A stretch of DNA of 64,000 nt from Consotaella aegiceratis (GCF_036541425.1 NZ_JAZHFT010000003.1:237060-301059); one strand, 5' to 3'. Numbered from the stretch's first letter, positions 7,690 to 18,506 are shown. Program-made: numbers and translations. The notes: generated by a model not told the origin, from the letters alone.

Positions 7690-9360
7690 TTGGATACGAT
7701 CGCCGAAAACACCAACCCCCACGCCAGCCAAAGAGCCGTCGACCGCGATTGGTGGCGCGGTGCGGCGCTCTATCAGATCTATCCGCGCTCGTTCCAGGAT
7801 TCGAACGGCGACGGGATCGGCGATCTGGAAGGCATCCGGCAGCGGCTGCCTTACGTCGCCTCGCTCGGCGTCGATGCGATCTGGCTGTCGCCCTTCATGA
7901 CCTCGCCCATGAAGGATTTCGGCTACGACATCTCGAACTACCGCGACGTCGATCCGATCTTCGGGACGCTCGCCGACTTCGACGGGCTGGTGGCGGAGGC
8001 TCATCGACTGGGGCTCAAGGTGATCATCGATCAGGTGCTGTCGCACACGTCGGACCGTCATCCCTGGTTCGTCGAAAGCCGGCAGAGCCGCGACAATCCG
8101 AGAGCCGATTGGTACGTCTGGGCCGACGCCAGGGACGACGGCACGCCGCCCAACAACTGGCTGTCGGTCTTCGGCGGCACCAGCTGGCAATGGGATTCGC
8201 GGCGCCAGCAATATTATCTGCACAACTTCCTGACCAGCCAGCCGGACCTCAACTTCCACAATCCGAAGGTGCGCCAGGCGCTGCTCGACGACGTCCGCTT
8301 CTGGCTGGACCGAGGCGTCGACGGCTTCCGGCTCGACACCGCCAACTTCTATTTTCATGACAGGGAATTGCGCGACAATCCGGTGTTGGCGCTGGAGCTG
8401 CGTTCGGAGATCATGGCGCCGCGCAGCGAAGCCTACAACTGGCAGGACCACGTCTACGACAAGAACCGGCCGGACAACCTCGTCTTTTTCCGCGAATTGC
8501 GCGCGCTGCTGGACGAATATCCGCCGGCTGCCATGGTCGGCGAGATCGGCGAGCGGATCCATGGCGCCGAACTGATGGGCGCCTATACGGGTGGCGGCGA
8601 CAAGCTGCACATGTGTTATGCCTTCGACTTCCTGTCGGGCCGCATGCCGCGGGTGGAAGACCTGAAGCGGCCGATCGAACGTTTCGAGGAGGCGGCGGCC
8701 GATGGCTGGGCCTGCTGGGCATTTTCCAACCACGACGTGACGCGCCATGCGACGCGCTGGGCGGAAGGGCGCGGGGACGCCGACCGCATCCTGCGGCTCG
8801 CCGCCGGCGTGCTGCTCACGCTGCGCGGCTCGGTATGTCTCTACCAGGGCGAGGAGCTCGGCCTGACGGAGGCCGAGATCGCTTACGAGGACTTGGTCGA
8901 TCCGCATGGCATCAATCTGTGGCCCGAGGTCAAGGGCCGCGACGGCTGTCGCACGCCGATGGTCTGGGACGGTGGGCTGGAAAACGGCGGTTTTTCCACG
9001 GCCAGGCCGTGGCTGCCGATCCCGGCGGGCCACCTGCCGCGGGCCGTCGAACAGATGGAAAGAACGCCCGATTCGCTGCTTCACGCCTATCGCAAACTGC
9101 TGGCGTTTCGCAGCGCCCATCCGGCGCTGATCAAGGGCAGCCAAACCTTCCTGCCATCGTCCGCGGACGTCCTGGCCTTCGTTCGCGAGCACGAGGGAGA
9201 GCGGCTGCTCGTCGTTTTCAATCTCGATCCCGATCCGACCGTGTTCGAGCTGCCGTCCGACCTCATGCCGAGCCCTCTCGCGGGGCACGGCTTTCAGGGG
9301 CGGCTTGGGACCGGTCGGATCGAGCTCGCCGGCCATGACGGCTTTATCGGCAAACTATAG
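7690..9360 (+). CDS. aglA: Alpha-glucosidase, glycoside hydrolase family 13
   Basis: 556 residues from a TTG start with GGAGAG just upstream; the in-frame region before it holds a stop. A complete GH13 barrel is visible: 'DAIWLSPFMTSPMKDFGYDI', 'VIIDQVLSHTS', the nucleophile in 'GVDGFRLDTAN' (about residue 217), the acid/base in 'MVGEIGE' (about 283) and the transition-state stabiliser in 'FSNHDVTRH' (about 349). It lacks a signal peptide, so it cleaves imported alpha-glucosides such as sucrose, maltose, trehalulose or isomaltose in the cytoplasm. Sequence style and context match rhizobial AglA; exact linkage preference is not readable. Confidence 0.88.
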   Translation: MDTIAENTNPHASQRAVDRDWWRGAALYQIYPRSFQDSNGDGIGDLEGIRQRLPYVASLGVDAIWLSPFMTSPMKDFGYDISNYRDVDPIFGTLADFDGLVAEAHRLGLKVIIDQVLSHTSDRHPWFVESRQSRDNPRADWYVWADARDDGTPPNNWLSVFGGTSWQWDSRRQQYYLHNFLTSQPDLNFHNPKVRQALLDDVRFWLDRGVDGFRLDTANFYFHDRELRDNPVLALELRSEIMAPRSEAYNWQDHVYDKNRPDNLVFFRELRALLDEYPPAAMVGEIGERIHGAELMGAYTGGGDKLHMCYAFDFLSGRMPRVEDLKRPIERFEEAAADGWACWAFSNHDVTRHATRWAEGRGDADRILRLAAGVLLTLRGSVCLYQGEELGLTEAEIAYEDLVDPHGINLWPEVKGRDGCRTPMVWDGGLENGGFSTARPWLPIPAGHLPRAVEQMERTPDSLLHAYRKLLAFRSAHPALIKGSQTFLPSSADVLAFVREHEGERLLVVFNLDPDPTVFELPSDLMPSPLAGHGFQGRLGTGRIELAGHDGFIGKL

Positions 9361-9398
9361 CAAGCTTTGGGAGGAGCAGTCCGGATGAGGAGACGACC

Positions 9399-10538
<1,140 letters not shown>

Positions 10539-10546
10539 GCGTCCAG

Positions 10547-10570
10547 CCCGGCGCGCATTGCCGCGTCGGG
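10547..10570. terminator. Stem-loop between convergent aglK-like and manC genes
   Basis: CCCGGCGCG (10547-10555) can pair with CGCGTCGGG (10562-10570), with one G-T pair and a 6-base loop, in the 44-base gap between two converging genes. No T-run follows on either strand, so it is at best a weak bidirectional terminator. Confidence 0.4.
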
Positions 10571-10582
10571 CCCGACCTCGTC

Positions 10583-12028
10583 CTATGCCGGAGCCACGCG
10601 GGCGTAGATGTCTTCGATCCGCACGATGTCGTCTTCGCCGGTGTAGCTGCCGACCTGGACCTCGATCAGTTTGAGGTCGATCTTGCCCGGGTTGCGCAGC
10701 CGGTGGACGCAGCCGATCGGCAGATAGGCCGCCTCGTTCTCATGGTAGAACGCGATCGTGTCGTCGATCGTCACCTCGGCGGTGCCGTGGACGACCACCC
10801 AGTGCTCGGCGCGGTGGTGGTGGCGCTGCAGGCTGAGCGTTCCGCCGGGCTTGACGCTGATGTGCTTGACCTGGAAGCGCGGGCCGATGTCGATGCGCTG
10901 ATACCAGCCCCACGGACGGTGGATGCGCAGATGCTCGGTGGCCTGCTTGCGGTCCTCGGCCTCGAGCTTGGCCACCAGCCGCTTGACGTCGGCGGTTCGG
11001 CTCTTGGACGCCACCAGCACGGCGTCCTGGGTGGTGACCACGACGACCCCGTCGAGCCCCAGCACGGTCGTCAGGATCTCGTCGCTCTGGACGAGGCTGT
11101 TGGTGGTGTCGAAGGCGATGACGTCGCCTTTCAGCACGTTGCCCGCGGCATCCTTGTCGCGGATGGCGTGCAGCGAATCCCACGAGCCGATGTCGGACCA
11201 GCCGAATTCGGCTTCCAGCACGCCGGCAAGCTTGGTGCGCTCCATCACCGCGTAGTCGATCGAGATCTTCGGCGAGTGGGCGAAGGCCGCCGGATCGAGC
11301 CGGATGAAGTCGAGATCGCGCTGCGCCTTGTCGATGGCGGCGCGCGAGGCCTCCAGCACCTCGGGCGCGTAACGGGCCAGTTCGTCGATCATGACGGAGG
11401 AGGGAAAGGCGAAATTGCCGCTGTTCCAGACATAGCCCTCGGCGATGTAGCGCTCGGCCGTCGCCGCATCGGGCTTTTCGACGAAGCGTTCGAGAACGCG
11501 GGCGCCGTTGCTGAGCTCCTGGGCGCCCATCTGGATGTAGCCGTAGGCCGTCGACGGACCGTCCGGGGTAATGCCGATGGTCATGATCCGGCCTTCCGCC
11601 GCCGCTCGTGACGTCGCGCGGATCGCGTCCAGGAACCCGTCCTCGTCCTTGATGACGTGGTCGGAGGCGAGCACCAGACAGAGGGCGCCCGGCGTCAGCC
11701 GCTCGGCCATCAGCGCGCCGACGGCCACCGCGGCGGCGCTGTCGCGCCGTTCGGGCTCCAGGACGATCTCGGCCTCGATCCCGAGCTCGGCCAGCTGCTC
11801 GGCGCAAATGAAGCGAAAGTCGTTGTTGGTGATGACGATGGGGGGCGCGAAGTCCTCGCCGGTGACACGCCGGACCGTCGCCTGGAACGGCGACAGAAAA
11901 TCGTCCAGCAAGGTGATGAATTGCTTCGGCATCGAGGCGCGCGACACCGGCCAAAGCCGCGAGCCGGCCCCTCCGGCCATGATGATGGGAACGATCTTGG
12001 ACGTCATCTCAGCATCGGACATGGGCAT
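10583..12028 (-). CDS. manC: Mannose-1-phosphate guanylyltransferase / mannose-6-phosphate isomerase
   Basis: About 481 residues. The N-terminal nucleotidyltransferase has 'IIMAGGAGSRLWPVSR' near residue 15 and 'FVEKPDAATAERYI', as in type II bifunctional enzymes. The C-terminal cupin (about 365-475) has 'RPWGWYQRI', 'HISVKPGGTLSLQRHHHRAEHWVVVHG' spread over the metal site, giving the isomerase. It makes GDP-mannose for exopolysaccharide, LPS or GDP-fucose. The start at 12028 was preferred to one 48 bases upstream because GGGGAGAGG precedes it and the longer N-terminus adds nothing conserved. Divergent from draT. Confidence 0.9.
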   Translation of the reverse strand: MPMSDAEMTSKIVPIIMAGGAGSRLWPVSRASMPKQFITLLDDFLSPFQATVRRVTGEDFAPPIVITNNDFRFICAEQLAELGIEAEIVLEPERRDSAAAVAVGALMAERLTPGALCLVLASDHVIKDEDGFLDAIRATSRAAAEGRIMTIGITPDGPSTAYGYIQMGAQELSNGARVLERFVEKPDAATAERYIAEGYVWNSGNFAFPSSVMIDELARYAPEVLEASRAAIDKAQRDLDFIRLDPAAFAHSPKISIDYAVMERTKLAGVLEAEFGWSDIGSWDSLHAIRDKDAAGNVLKGDVIAFDTTNSLVQSDEILTTVLGLDGVVVVTTQDAVLVASKSRTADVKRLVAKLEAEDRKQATEHLRIHRPWGWYQRIDIGPRFQVKHISVKPGGTLSLQRHHHRAEHWVVVHGTAEVTIDDTIAFYHENEAAYLPIGCVHRLRNPGKIDLKLIEVQVGSYTGEDDIVRIEDIYARVAPA

Positions 12029-12316
12029 GCCTCTTCGCCTCTCCCCGGCGGATCGCAATCCTGCGAAGTTCTTCACATCGTGTAGTTGATCGCAGTCAGG
12101 CGCGCAAACACGCTTATGCTCTCATCCTCAACGCGAGGTGATGGTCCGCCCTGGTCGACATAGCCTCTTCTTGGGGAGTCGTCATCGCAATGATAGGCCA
12201 ATCCTTCGACTGTCACACTTCGCGCAAAGCCGAAAATTCGGCGTAAGTTGCGAGGCCGGGGTTGCATCGGGCCCATCTGTCAGGCTCATTGAATCGGGTG
12301 GACCGAGGGGACGGCA

Positions 12317-13192
12317 GTGGACGAGTTGGTGGAGGAGGTGCGCGACCGAGAAACGCGCGAGGGGCCGATCGACCGGGCTCGAACCGTCCGCAACGTACGG
12401 GGGCACGGGACCAACCTCGTCGGCCTGTCCACCGATCTCCTGGCTTCGGTGGATTTCAACGACCGGCCGCAGCGACTGCGTATCGCCGGGGTGAAGGAGT
12501 TCAATCCCAGCCTGTTCGAGATGCTGGCCGACGCCACCAGCGCGGGAGAGGCGGCCGAGGCCTTCGATTGCTACATGGGCGCCTTGTTCGGTCTCGATCC
12601 CGAACAGCACGAGCGTCGGCAGGTCGCCGGGCCGCGCCGTTTTCGCTCGAGCTATCTGCGGCTTCTCAAAGGCTGGGGCTACGACAGCAACGGGCCGGAA
12701 GGCGCGGTGCTGAAGGGCTGGGTGGAAAGCCGGTTCGGCTTGTTTCCGACCTATCACAAGGCGCCGCTCGACCGCGTCGGCGGGGCTGCCTGGAGCGCCT
12801 ATGTCGAAGAGAAAATGACGAGCCGCTTCCACAACAACGCCATTCACGCGCAGCTCGATCTGCTCTATGAATACTGCCAGTGGTGCCTGCCCGCGTGGCA
12901 CTGCGGCGATGCGCAGCACCTGACGCTCTATCGCGGCGTCAACGATTTCGATGAACACCAGATCGTGGAAAGGCTGGATCGGCGGACCGTCGTGCTGAGG
13001 CTCAACAACCTGATCAGCTTTACCGGAGATCGCGAAATCGCGGGCTGTTTCGGCGATACCATCCTGGAGGCACACGTCCCGGTCGCAAAATTGCTGTTCT
13101 TTAATGATCTGCTGCCTAGACACGCGCTGAAAGGCGAGGGCGAGTATTTGGCGATCGGTGGCGACTACCGCGTCAACGCCAGCTATTTCTAG
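12317..13192 (+). CDS. draT: Dinitrogenase-reductase ADP-ribosyltransferase
   Basis: 291 residues from a GTG start. 'GTNLVGLSTDLLASVDFN' at about residues 33-50, 'YQWCLPAWHCGD'-like segment, 'LTLYRGVNDF' and 'GEGEYLAIGGDYRVN' match DraT, which transfers ADP-ribose from NAD+ to one arginine of NifH when ammonium or darkness/energy limitation is sensed, stopping nitrogenase. The target arginine is present in this window's NifH (GCAGRG). It is followed by draG and nifA, the arrangement found in non-symbiotic alphaproteobacterial diazotrophs. No sigma-54 promoter is seen upstream. Confidence 0.93.
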   Translation: MDELVEEVRDRETREGPIDRARTVRNVRGHGTNLVGLSTDLLASVDFNDRPQRLRIAGVKEFNPSLFEMLADATSAGEAAEAFDCYMGALFGLDPEQHERRQVAGPRRFRSSYLRLLKGWGYDSNGPEGAVLKGWVESRFGLFPTYHKAPLDRVGGAAWSAYVEEKMTSRFHNNAIHAQLDLLYEYCQWCLPAWHCGDAQHLTLYRGVNDFDEHQIVERLDRRTVVLRLNNLISFTGDREIAGCFGDTILEAHVPVAKLLFFNDLLPRHALKGEGEYLAIGGDYRVNASYF

Positions 13193-13294
13193 AATAAAAT
13201 CCGCCACCTGCGGCTTCATGCCAGCTTGGCATTTTAGGCGGTCGAGGAACAAATAAGTCGCGAGGCTTGCTCGTAGCGGACGGGAGCTCGGCCC

Positions 13295-14284
13295 ATGGCC
13301 CAGAGCATCGACACGACGATTCGTGATCGCGCCTTCGGCGCCTATTTCGGCTTGGCCGTCGGCGATGCCCTCGGCGCCACGGTGGAGTTCCTGACGCCGA
13401 GCGAGATTCGGGCGCAGCACAAGCTTCATACCAAGATGGTCGGCGGCGGTTGGCTGCGCCTGAAACCCGGTCAGGTCACCGACGACACCGAGATGAGCTT
13501 GGTGCTGGGCGATTCGCTGGTGACGCGCAGCGGCCTTTCGGCCGAAGCGGTGTGCAATGCCTTTGCTGCCTGGCTGCGGAGCCGGCCGGTCGACGTCGGT
13601 AACACCTGTCGGCGCGGCATCCAGCGCTTCATCGTGCACGGCACGACGGCGACCCCGTTCAACGAGGGCGACGCGGGCAACGGCGCATTGATGCGCAACC
13701 TGCCGGTCGTGCTCGCATCCCTGTTCAATCCGCCGCTGATGGAGGCTTGGTCGCGCGATCAGGCGCACACCACCCATAACCATCCCTTGTCCGACATCGC
13801 CACGATCGGCCTCGGCCACATGGTTCGCCTGCTGATTGCTGGCGGCGGCAAGGACGACGCCCGGCGCGAGGCGGACGCCATGGTCGCCCGTCGCGACGCC
13901 TTTCGCTATCAGCCCTATCGCGGGCTGAGCTCGGCTTTCGTGGTCGATACGGTGCAGACGGTGCTGCACTACTATTTCGCGACGGACAATTTCCGCGATT
14001 GCCTGGTCGAGACCGTGAACCAGGGCGGCGATGCCGACACCACGGGCGCGCTCGTCGGCATGCTCGCCGGCGCCACCTACGGCGTCGACGCCATCCCCGA
14101 CGCATGGATGAACAAGCTGGATCGGCAGGTGCGACGCCAGATCACCGGCCAGGTGCACGACCTCCTGGCCCTCAGCCGGCGCACCGCCGACTGGCCGGTC
14201 GGCGCCGCCTCCGATGCACCGCGCAGCCATGCCGGGGATCGGCGTGCGGCGGCCGCTCCGCTCCACAAGCCGGACCGGCATTGA
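13295..14284 (+). CDS. draG: ADP-ribosyl-dinitrogenase-reductase glycohydrolase
   Basis: 329 residues, ADP-ribosylglycohydrolase fold. Metal-binding motifs are intact: 'GQVTDDTEMS' near residue 60 and 'NQGGDADTTGALVGMLAGATYG' near residue 243, the two halves of the binuclear Mn site; 'NEGDAGNGALMRNLPV' is also typical. It removes ADP-ribose from NifH and restores activity. About 100 bases separate it from draT, and no terminator is evident, so the pair is probably one transcript. The last 35 residues are a variable tail. Confidence 0.93.
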   Translation: MAQSIDTTIRDRAFGAYFGLAVGDALGATVEFLTPSEIRAQHKLHTKMVGGGWLRLKPGQVTDDTEMSLVLGDSLVTRSGLSAEAVCNAFAAWLRSRPVDVGNTCRRGIQRFIVHGTTATPFNEGDAGNGALMRNLPVVLASLFNPPLMEAWSRDQAHTTHNHPLSDIATIGLGHMVRLLIAGGGKDDARREADAMVARRDAFRYQPYRGLSSAFVVDTVQTVLHYYFATDNFRDCLVETVNQGGDADTTGALVGMLAGATYGVDAIPDAWMNKLDRQVRRQITGQVHDLLALSRRTADWPVGAASDAPRSHAGDRRAAAAPLHKPDRH

Positions 14285-14412
14285 GGCAAAGGGGCTTTGC
14301 GTACACCGCAAGTGCCTAAACTTTCATCAAGTTGGTTGGTTGCCTTGAGACCCGGCAAGTGCTTTCTTGGTTGTGGGGAGGAGCCGCGTTCACGTTCACA
14401 TCGAGGGTATCG

Positions 14413-16218
14413 ATGGTGGAAACGATCTCGCGCATCCGGCAGCCCAACAGCCATGTGCAAGAGCATGAGCATCGCTCACTCGACGTGCTTTACGAAGTCG
14501 GCAAGATTCTTGCCGGTCCGGTCGAGGCCGGCAAGATGTTCTCTCCCGTCCTGCGTGTCCTGTCCTCGTTCATGGGACTGCGCCGCGGTGCGGTGGCGTT
14601 GCTTGTCGATCCGGATCATCCGTTGGCCGACACCAAGGTCAATCCGTATGTCATCGCCGCGACCACGCACACCGACGACGCCGAGCCCGCATCCTGCGGC
14701 GCCATTCCGCCGGCGGTGGTGCGCACGGTGCTGGGCACCGGGATCGCCACGGTCATCCAGAACGTCCAGGCTGAGCTCGGCGCCGATGCCGTCCCTCCCG
14801 ACTTCGGCGCGAGCGGACCGGTCACGCTGATCGCCGCGCCGATCCTCGATCGCGATCCCTCGCCGGCGGTGATGGGCGTCATCGTCGCCTATCGAACGCT
14901 CGAGGACGACGAGCCCTGGGAGATCAATCAGGATCTGCGGCTGATCAAGATGGTCGCGAGCCTGATGGCGCAGTCGCTGCGCTTTCGCCGGATCGTGGCG
15001 CGCGACCGTGAACGGCTGATGGCGGAGGCCAGCGAGGCGGCCAAGGCGCTCAAGGATTACCGGACCTACAAGGACGAAGGCGGAGTGGCCGAGGCCCCGG
15101 CGGGCGACATCATCGGCGAGAGCATGGGCATTCGCGCGGTCTACGAGCGCATCCGCAAGGTCGCGCCGACACGCGCCACAGTGCTCCTGCGGGGCGAGAG
15201 CGGCACCGGCAAGGAGCTGTTCGCACGGGCCATCCATCAGCTCAGCGATCGCGCCGACAAGCCCTTCATCAAGCTGAACTGCGCCGCGCTGAGCGAAACC
15301 TTGCTGGAATCGGAGCTGTTCGGCCACGAAAAGGGCTCGTTCACCGGCGCGATGGCGCAGAAGAAGGGCCGGTTCGAGCTGGCGGACGGCGGGACGCTGT
15401 TTCTCGATGAGATCGGCGAGATCTCGGCGTCCTTCCAGGCCAAGCTCCTGCGTGCTCTGCAGGAGGGTGAATTCGAACGCGTCGGCGGCACCAAGACGGT
15501 CAAGGTGGACGTGCGGCTGATCGCCGCCACGAACCGCGATCTGGAAGCGGCGGTGGCCGCGGGCCAGTTCCGGGCCGACCTCTATTTCCGGATCTGCGTC
15601 GTTCCAATCATCCTGCCGCCGCTTCGCGATCGCCGCGACGACATCCCGCGTTTGTCCGAAGCGTTCCTGGGCCGCTTCAATCAGGAGAACGGCACCCGTC
15701 TCCGATTCAGCCCAAGGGTCTTGCAACTGCTCCAGGCGTGCTCCTTCCCGGGCAATGTGCGCGAACTCGAAAACTGTGTGAACCGCGCCGCGGCGTTGAC
15801 CAGCGGCCCAGTGATCGAGGAACTCGACATGGCGTGCCAGCAGGACGCCTGTCTTTCGCCACAGCTCTGGCGGCTGCAGTCTGGCGGCGAGGCCCCGGTC
15901 GGGGGATTGGCGCACGGCGGCCGCATGCACCTGCCGGTGTTCAACTCGCCACAGCCCACGCGGATCGATCCGCCGCGGCCGCCGGTCGTCTCGCGTCCGG
16001 CAATTCCGGTGTCGATCGCGCCGCCTGCGCCGGCATCGCCCGACCGCGACACCGGCGCCCACCTCAACGGTTCAGGCCGCAGCCAGCGCGATGAGCTGGT
16101 GGAGGCGATGGAGCGCTCGGGGTGGGTGCAGGCCAAAGCGGCCCGGCTGCTCGGCATGACGCCGCGTCAGATCGGCTACGCGTTGAAGAAGCACGGCATC
16201 GACGTCGTGAAGTTCTGA
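14413..16218 (+). CDS. nifA: Nif-specific sigma-54-dependent activator NifA
   Basis: About 601 residues. Domains: N-terminal GAF (about 25-190), AAA+ (about 228-465) with Walker A 'GESGTGKE', sigma-54 contact loop 'GSFTGA' and Walker B 'GGTLFLDEIGE', then a linker and a C-terminal Fis-type helix-turn-helix ('QAKAARLLGMTPRQIGYALKKHGI'). The AAA+/linker boundary carries C-X11-C-X19-C-X4-C exactly, the cysteine pattern of oxygen-sensitive rhizobial-type NifA that works without NifL. It should switch on the sigma-54 promoters found upstream of nifB, nifH, fdxB and iscA. The ATG at 14413 starts the conserved GAF region; an earlier in-frame ATG at 14332 adds 27 unconserved residues. Confidence 0.95.
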   Translation: MVETISRIRQPNSHVQEHEHRSLDVLYEVGKILAGPVEAGKMFSPVLRVLSSFMGLRRGAVALLVDPDHPLADTKVNPYVIAATTHTDDAEPASCGAIPPAVVRTVLGTGIATVIQNVQAELGADAVPPDFGASGPVTLIAAPILDRDPSPAVMGVIVAYRTLEDDEPWEINQDLRLIKMVASLMAQSLRFRRIVARDRERLMAEASEAAKALKDYRTYKDEGGVAEAPAGDIIGESMGIRAVYERIRKVAPTRATVLLRGESGTGKELFARAIHQLSDRADKPFIKLNCAALSETLLESELFGHEKGSFTGAMAQKKGRFELADGGTLFLDEIGEISASFQAKLLRALQEGEFERVGGTKTVKVDVRLIAATNRDLEAAVAAGQFRADLYFRICVVPIILPPLRDRRDDIPRLSEAFLGRFNQENGTRLRFSPRVLQLLQACSFPGNVRELENCVNRAAALTSGPVIEELDMACQQDACLSPQLWRLQSGGEAPVGGLAHGGRMHLPVFNSPQPTRIDPPRPPVVSRPAIPVSIAPPAPASPDRDTGAHLNGSGRSQRDELVEAMERSGWVQAKAARLLGMTPRQIGYALKKHGIDVVKF

Positions 16219-16315
16219 ACGGGCCATCCGGAGCCGCATCCCGCAATGCCAAGCGCGAGACCCGCAGGCCCGCGCCCGGCTTTCGGTTTCGCGGCGATGC
16301 CGTCCGCCGATCGTC

Positions 16316-17137
16316 TTAGTCGAGGCCGAGCTTGCCGCGCAGCGTGGAGAGATCCTCGGCCAGCGTGTTGACGCGGGCCGACAGAAGCGTGCGGTCCTCG
16401 TCCGTCAGCTTGTCGTAGGTCTCGTAACCGTCGTCGGTCTTGTACTTCGACAGCGTCTCCTCGACGTCGTCGAAATTGCCCGCAACGGTTTCGACGAACT
16501 CCGGATCATCCGACTCGATGAGCGGCCGGACGAGCTCGAAGATCTTCTCCGAACCCTCGAAATTCCCCTGAAAGTCCCAAAGATCGGTGTGGCTGTAACG
16601 GTCTTCCTCGCCGGAAATCTTGGTGGCGGCGACCTCTTCCATCAGCGCTGCCGCACCACCGACGACGGTCTCGGGCGGAAAGGTGAGGTCGGCGATGCGC
16701 TGATCCAGATCGTTGACGTCTTCCATCAGCTTGTCGGCGAAGGAATCGAGCCCTTCGGTGGAGCCTTGCTCCCACAGGACGTATTCGATGCGGTGGAAGC
16801 CCGTGAAGGTCGGGTCCTCTTCGCCCTTCTCGTAGTCGTCGGCGCGGGCATCGATCGACACGTCGAGGTCGCTGAAGAGCTCGGCGATGGGTTCGATCGC
16901 CTCGTAGCTCATGCGGGTCGGCGCGTAGAGCTCCTTGGCCTTTTCGATGTCGCCCGCCTTGATGGCGTCGACGAAGTCCTGGGTGTCCTCGACCAATTCG
17001 TCGGTCTTTTCGGAGACGTAGATCTTGTAGTCGGCGATCGGCTCGACCAGGTCGAGCGTGGCGTCGGCGGCCGCCATGGCACTGGTGCTGGCGGAGACGG
17101 CCAGGGCGCTGGCGGCGAGCAACGTCTTCAGGGTCAT
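16316..17137 (-). CDS. efeM: EfeM/EfeO-like periplasmic iron protein (M75 imelysin)
   Basis: 273 residues with a signal peptide ending about residue 24 (SASTSAMAA). It is an M75 (imelysin-like) domain alone: two four-helix halves with 'GFHRIEYVLWEQ', the conserved H-x-x-E metal motif, at about residue 107. It has no cupredoxin domain, unlike the longer EfeO in the same operon, so it corresponds to EfeM-type proteins. It probably binds ferric/ferrous iron in the periplasm and hands it to EfeU. Ribosome site AAGGAAA precedes the start. It is the last gene of the operon and converges on nifA. Confidence 0.85.
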   Translation of the reverse strand: MTLKTLLAASALAVSASTSAMAAADATLDLVEPIADYKIYVSEKTDELVEDTQDFVDAIKAGDIEKAKELYAPTRMSYEAIEPIAELFSDLDVSIDARADDYEKGEEDPTFTGFHRIEYVLWEQGSTEGLDSFADKLMEDVNDLDQRIADLTFPPETVVGGAAALMEEVAATKISGEEDRYSHTDLWDFQGNFEGSEKIFELVRPLIESDDPEFVETVAGNFDDVEETLSKYKTDDGYETYDKLTDEDRTLLSARVNTLAEDLSTLRGKLGLD

Positions 17138-17159
17138 GGTCAGTTTCCTTTTCTGCTGG

Positions 17160-18506
17160 TCATGACTGGGTTGGCGAGAGGTTGGCCGCCGCTTCGAGGA
17201 GCGTGCGGCCGAGATAGTCGTCCTGATCGTGAGCGCCGGGCAGCACGTAGAAATAGCCGCCGCCGATCGGCTGGATGTATTCCTCCAGTGGCTCTCCATC
17301 GAGCCGGCTCTGAACCGTGATGAAGCCCTTCTCCAGATCGGCCTGATAGGCGATGAACAGAAGTCCCTGGTCGAGCTGGCCGGATCGCGTCACGCCGTTG
17401 GAATAGTTGAAGGGGCGGCGGAGAATGATGTTCTCCTCCGTCAGCTCGGTGCGCGGATTGGCGAGCCGGATGTGGGAATCGAGCGGCGTCAAAACGCCGT
17501 CCGGGTCTCTGGCATAGTTCGGCACGTCCTGCTCGGTCCTGCCGTCATCCAGCGGCGCGCCGCTGTCCTTCTCGCGGCCGAAAATCTGCTCCTGTTCGCG
17601 CAGCGGCGTGCGGTCCCAGCGCTCGACGAAGTTGCGGATGATGCGCACGGCCTGGTAGGTGCCGCCCTTCGCCCATTCCGGCTCGTCGTCGTTTTCCCCG
17701 ACCCAGACGATCCGCTCCATCATCTGCCCGTCCGTCGAATCGGGATTGGCCGAGCCGTCGCGGAAGCCGAGGAAGTTGCGGGCGCTTTCCGTCGTGCCGT
17801 CGTGCTTCGGCGCCATCACCGGAACGGAGCCTTCCTGCATCCAACGCATCACCATGAAGGACGACAGGTTCTTCACGATGTCGCGCAGGGCATGGATGTT
17901 GGTGTCCTGCAGGTTCGCGCAGAACTGAAGGCTGAGATCGCCGTGGCACAGCTCGCTTTGCAGTGCGTCGTTGGGGAACTCGACCATGCGGATGAGCCGC
18001 TTCGGCTTGTGCGGTTCGAGCCAGGGGCGATTTTCGAACAGCGAGGCGCCAAGCGCCACCGTCACCGTGAGATTATCGGGCTCGATCGTCGGGCCGAGCA
18101 GGCCCGAATCGGGTGGCGGCAGCCGGGGATCGCGCTCCGGCGTCGGACCACCCCGCATGAGAAAGGCGATGCGCGAGGTCAATGCCCGGAGCATTTGCTC
18201 GAGATCCTCCGGCGATCGCGCCACCACGTCGAAGGAAGCCAGCATGCCGTGGGCCGGACGAGGATTGACGATGCCGGACTGATGCTTGCCGTAGAACGGC
18301 TGCCGGTCGCTCTGCTCCTCCTTGCCCGTCGGGGCGTCGGCGACCTGCTTCTCGCCGGTCTTGGCCAAGCCGGCATCGCCCTCGGCACGGGCCGGGTCGA
18401 AGCCGAGAGCGATGCCGCCGCCGGCGGCCGCTCCGAGGCCGAACAGGACCTGTCGTCGGCTGGCCGAAAGCTTGTCACGCAGGGTTTTGGCTTGCGAGTC
18501 CGTCAT
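17160..18506 (-). CDS. efeB: Iron uptake deferrochelatase/peroxidase EfeB (DyP type)
   Basis: 448 residues. A twin-arginine signal (SRRQVLFGLGAAAGGG, about residues 16-31) sends the folded haem enzyme to the periplasm. The DyP fold is shown by 'FLGFRDGSANPD' (catalytic aspartate) and 'GVLTPLDSHIRLANPR', containing the proximal haem histidine region. EfeB oxidises ferrous iron or extracts iron from haem for EfeU. It overlaps the end of efeO by 4 bases and precedes efeM. Confidence 0.92.
   Translation of the reverse strand: MTDSQAKTLRDKLSASRRQVLFGLGAAAGGGIALGFDPARAEGDAGLAKTGEKQVADAPTGKEEQSDRQPFYGKHQSGIVNPRPAHGMLASFDVVARSPEDLEQMLRALTSRIAFLMRGGPTPERDPRLPPPDSGLLGPTIEPDNLTVTVALGASLFENRPWLEPHKPKRLIRMVEFPNDALQSELCHGDLSLQFCANLQDTNIHALRDIVKNLSSFMVMRWMQEGSVPVMAPKHDGTTESARNFLGFRDGSANPDSTDGQMMERIVWVGENDDEPEWAKGGTYQAVRIIRNFVERWDRTPLREQEQIFGREKDSGAPLDDGRTEQDVPNYARDPDGVLTPLDSHIRLANPRTELTEENIILRRPFNYSNGVTRSGQLDQGLLFIAYQADLEKGFITVQSRLDGEPLEEYIQPIGGGYFYVLPGAHDQDDYLGRTLLEAAANLSPTQS

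Noticed and set aside
12200..12316. Sigma-54-like sequence before draT (CGGCGTAAGTTGC)
   Set aside because: The spacing between GG and GC is 8 bases, which does not support sigma-54 binding.
14332..14412. Longer NifA start giving 27 extra residues
   Set aside because: The extra residues are not NifA-like, and the conserved GAF region begins soon after the ATG at 14413.
14300..14412. Possible sigma-54 or FNR-type sites before nifA (GGTTGGTTGCC, TTTCATCAAG)
   Set aside because: The GG and GC are not 10 bases apart, and only a half of a TTGAT-N4-ATCAA box is present.
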